DNA from: Candidatus Saccharimonadota bacterium
GTDB lineage: Bacteria > Patescibacteriota > Saccharimonadia > Saccharimonadales > Saccharimonadaceae
NCBI GenBank assembly: GCA_030536095.1
Contig: JAUNQQ010000050.1
Location: 1-5,573 of the forward strand
Direction: 5' to 3'
Length of the DNA stretch: 5,573 bases
The notes beneath the pieces are model-generated. The model worked only from the letters and a program-made list of their open reading frames with translations. It was not told where the DNA came from and did no database searches. The position numbers and the translations under genes are program-made. Below, in pieces: positions 4,825-5,573 of this stretch. The stretch's first letter is position 1; the number at the start of each line of letters is the position of its first letter.

Positions 4825-4905
4825 GCACATTTAAGGTGTGGATGTCGCTATAAGCAGTTAATTCCATAATTTCTCACAGCGAATCCACCTAGAAATTAAA
4901 TGAGC
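4825..4905. ncRNA. Candidate structured RNA: 81-nt imperfect stem-loop
   Basis: GCACATTTAA (4825-4834) pairs with TTAAATGAGC (4896-4905), with one A-A mismatch. Further in, AGG-TGGAT-TCGCT (4834-4849, with TG and G bulges) pairs with AGCGAATCCACCT (4878-4890). About 22 pairs close around a 28-nt loop (4850-4877) that holds a small AATT/AATT repeat. This is far more pairing than the surrounding AT-rich DNA shows and it overlaps no gene. A strong extended -10 on the minus strand (4926-4934) would transcribe it leftwards with its 5' end near 4919. A TATAAT at 4817-4822 could transcribe it rightwards. I see no match to tmRNA, RNase P RNA or SRP RNA motifs. A 6S-like RNA is possible but not shown. 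The strand is unresolved. Confidence 0.45.
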
Positions 4906-4925
4906 ATCTCTAATGAGACAATTTC

Positions 4926-4934
4926 ATTATACCA
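4926..4934 (-). promoter_or_regulatory. Minus-strand extended -10 promoter
   Basis: On the minus strand TGGTATAAT, a full extended -10 element (TATAAT at 4926-4931). Transcription would start near 4919 and run leftwards through the 81-nt stem-loop towards tRNA-Arg. No clear -35 box is seen. It is one half of a near-symmetric inverted repeat shared with the mur-like gene's promoter. Confidence 0.55.
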
Positions 4935-4949
4935 CATTTTTAAAAAATA

Positions 4950-4958
4950 TGGTATACT
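4950..4958 (+). promoter_or_regulatory. Extended -10 promoter of the Mur-like gene
   Basis: TGGTATACT, an extended -10 element (5 of 6 in the hexamer) at a suitable distance before the gene. Transcription would start near 4965, leaving a leader of about 37 nt that contains the GTGGAG ribosome-binding site. Two GTATAC copies (4952-4957 and 4965-4970) flank the expected start site and could be an operator. The element mirrors the opposing promoter across an axis near 4942. Confidence 0.55.
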
Positions 4959-5001
4959 AAAATCGTATACTTATCATTTTGGGTGGAAGTGGAGAAAATT
5001 T

Positions 5002-5573
5002 ATGCCAAAAAACAATTCATCTTCAAAAGCGAAATCATCAGGAAACACCGGAAATCGGCTAAAGTCAAAGCTACTCGGGACTTTTTATGGGCATCCGCTA
5101 AAAGACATGAAGCTGATTGCGATTACCGGATCAACGGGGCGGACAGAGGTGGCGCATTTTGTACACGAGATTCTGAAGGCAGCGGGGCAGCCGGTAGCGA
5201 TTTTGGCGAGTGAAGATGAGATAAAAATCGGAGCTTTACATAAATTTCTTTCGGAGGCGTGGAAGGCGGGAGCGAATTATGTGGTTGTGACGACGCCGGC
5301 GCAGTCGCTGCGGGATGATGTATTTTATGGGCTGCCAGTACATATTGCGGCACTGACAAATTTTATTCCAAGTTCACTGTCTGACCTTACGCCGAAGGAA
5401 TATCTGGCAGCAGAATCGACGTTATTTAAGATGAAGCCGGAATATGCGATTTTGAATCGGGACGATGAAAATTATGAAGATTTTCGAGAATTTGCAGGAG
5501 AAAAGGGGACGATTACATATGGGTCAGATAGATTATGCAATATTCAGGTGACAAATTCGCGGTTGTATAAGAA
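5002..5573 (+). CDS. Degenerate Mur-ligase-like protein (central domain), 3' end cut by window
   Basis: The 190 visible residues align by eye with the ATP-binding central domain of MurE-type ligases, which add an amino acid to UDP-MurNAc-peptides in the cytoplasm. Matches include FYGHPLKDMKLIAITG (family linker and first strand), TN at 119-120, PKEYLAAESTLF (131-142), LNRDDENY (151-158) and TYG (172-174). The catalytic signature is lost. The P-loop is GSTGRT (43-48), with R47 for the essential Lys; the EVSSH strand reads TTPAQ (97-101); and the DHLD motif reads SSLS (124-127). The N-terminal substrate domain, about 100 residues in MurE, is absent; only a Ser/Lys-rich leader precedes the P-loop. 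ATG 5002 has GTGGAG at 4989-4994, 7 nt upstream. An in-frame ATG at 4900 exists but lacks a ribosome-binding site and precedes the promoter. Probably a pseudoenzyme or diverged paralogue. Confidence 0.75.
   Translation, partial: MPKNNSSSKAKSSGNTGNRLKSKLLGTFYGHPLKDMKLIAITGSTGRTEVAHFVHEILKAAGQPVAILASEDEIKIGALHKFLSEAWKAGANYVVVTTPAQSLRDDVFYGLPVHIAALTNFIPSSLSDLTPKEYLAAESTLFKMKPEYAILNRDDENYEDFREFAGEKGTITYGSDRLCNIQVTNSRLYK

Noticed and set aside
4709..4930. tmRNA, RNase P RNA or SRP RNA
   Set aside because: Searched by eye for their conserved core sequences on both strands and found none; the stem-loop is reported only as an unassigned candidate.
4983..5213. A 76-codon plus-strand ORF overlapping the start of the Mur-like gene, and a minus-strand one at 5123-5359
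   Set aside because: Both overlap the Mur-like frame, which has family motifs and a ribosome-binding site; neither alternative product resembles a protein family.
1..5573. Alternative genetic code with TGA as glycine, as in Gracilibacteria
   Set aside because: The six complete or terminated genes have no in-frame TGA and use ordinary Gly codons. All end in TAA or TAG, which is noticeable but, with six genes, not evidence of recoding.
1..5573. CRISPR array, insertion sequence or prophage
   Set aside because: No regularly spaced repeats, no transposase or integrase frame and no flanking inverted repeats with target duplications were seen.

Overview
This window is a compact piece of a bacterial chromosome. 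It is moderately AT-rich, has short intergenic gaps, and all readable genes use the standard code. The gene content is household: RadA, RuvC, Hsp20, TsaE, rubrerythrin, RNase Y and a tRNA-Arg. It ends in a stripped-down, degenerate Mur-ligase-like protein. That combination suggests a small-genome lineage such as the Candidate Phyla Radiation / Patescibacteria, with Saccharibacteria my best guess. This is inference: there is no rRNA here and I could run no search.

Layout. Positions 1-994 (+) carry the C-terminal part of radA followed closely by ruvC, a recombination/branch-processing pair. A GC-rich terminator hairpin then separates ruvC from the convergent hsp20 (-). The gap between hsp20 and the divergent tsaE (+) is the clearest regulatory region: a consensus sigma-70 promoter for hsp20 whose -35 box is overlapped by a near-perfect CIRCE operator (HrcA site), then a 16-bp palindrome, then an extended -10 promoter placed so that tsaE is probably transcribed leaderless. 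tsaE converges on rubrerythrin (-) across a shared hairpin. Upstream of rubrerythrin lies rny (RNase Y, -), a full-length membrane-anchored endoribonuclease.

Positions 4334-5001 hold no large gene but are rich in signals. They contain the rny promoter; an overlapping divergent promoter that could drive a leaderless 41-codon ORF; a long inverted repeat inside that ORF; a terminator and a tRNA-Arg with anticodon GCG and encoded CCA; an AT-only hairpin just upstream of the tRNA; a permuted copy of short tRNA words; an 81-nt imperfect stem-loop that may be a structured RNA; and a nearly symmetric pair of divergent extended -10 promoters. The last gene (5002 to the window end, +) looks like the central domain of a MurE-type ligase but has lost the N-terminal UDP-MurNAc-peptide domain, the P-loop lysine and the usual catalytic motifs.

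Functionally the genes are mostly independent household units: DNA repair (radA, ruvC), protein folding (hsp20), t6A tRNA modification (tsaE), peroxide defence (rubrerythrin), mRNA decay (rny) and tRNA supply. The points most worth following up are the degenerate Mur-like protein, the putative structured RNA beside tRNA-Arg, the CIRCE site between hsp20 and tsaE, and the possible use of leaderless starts.
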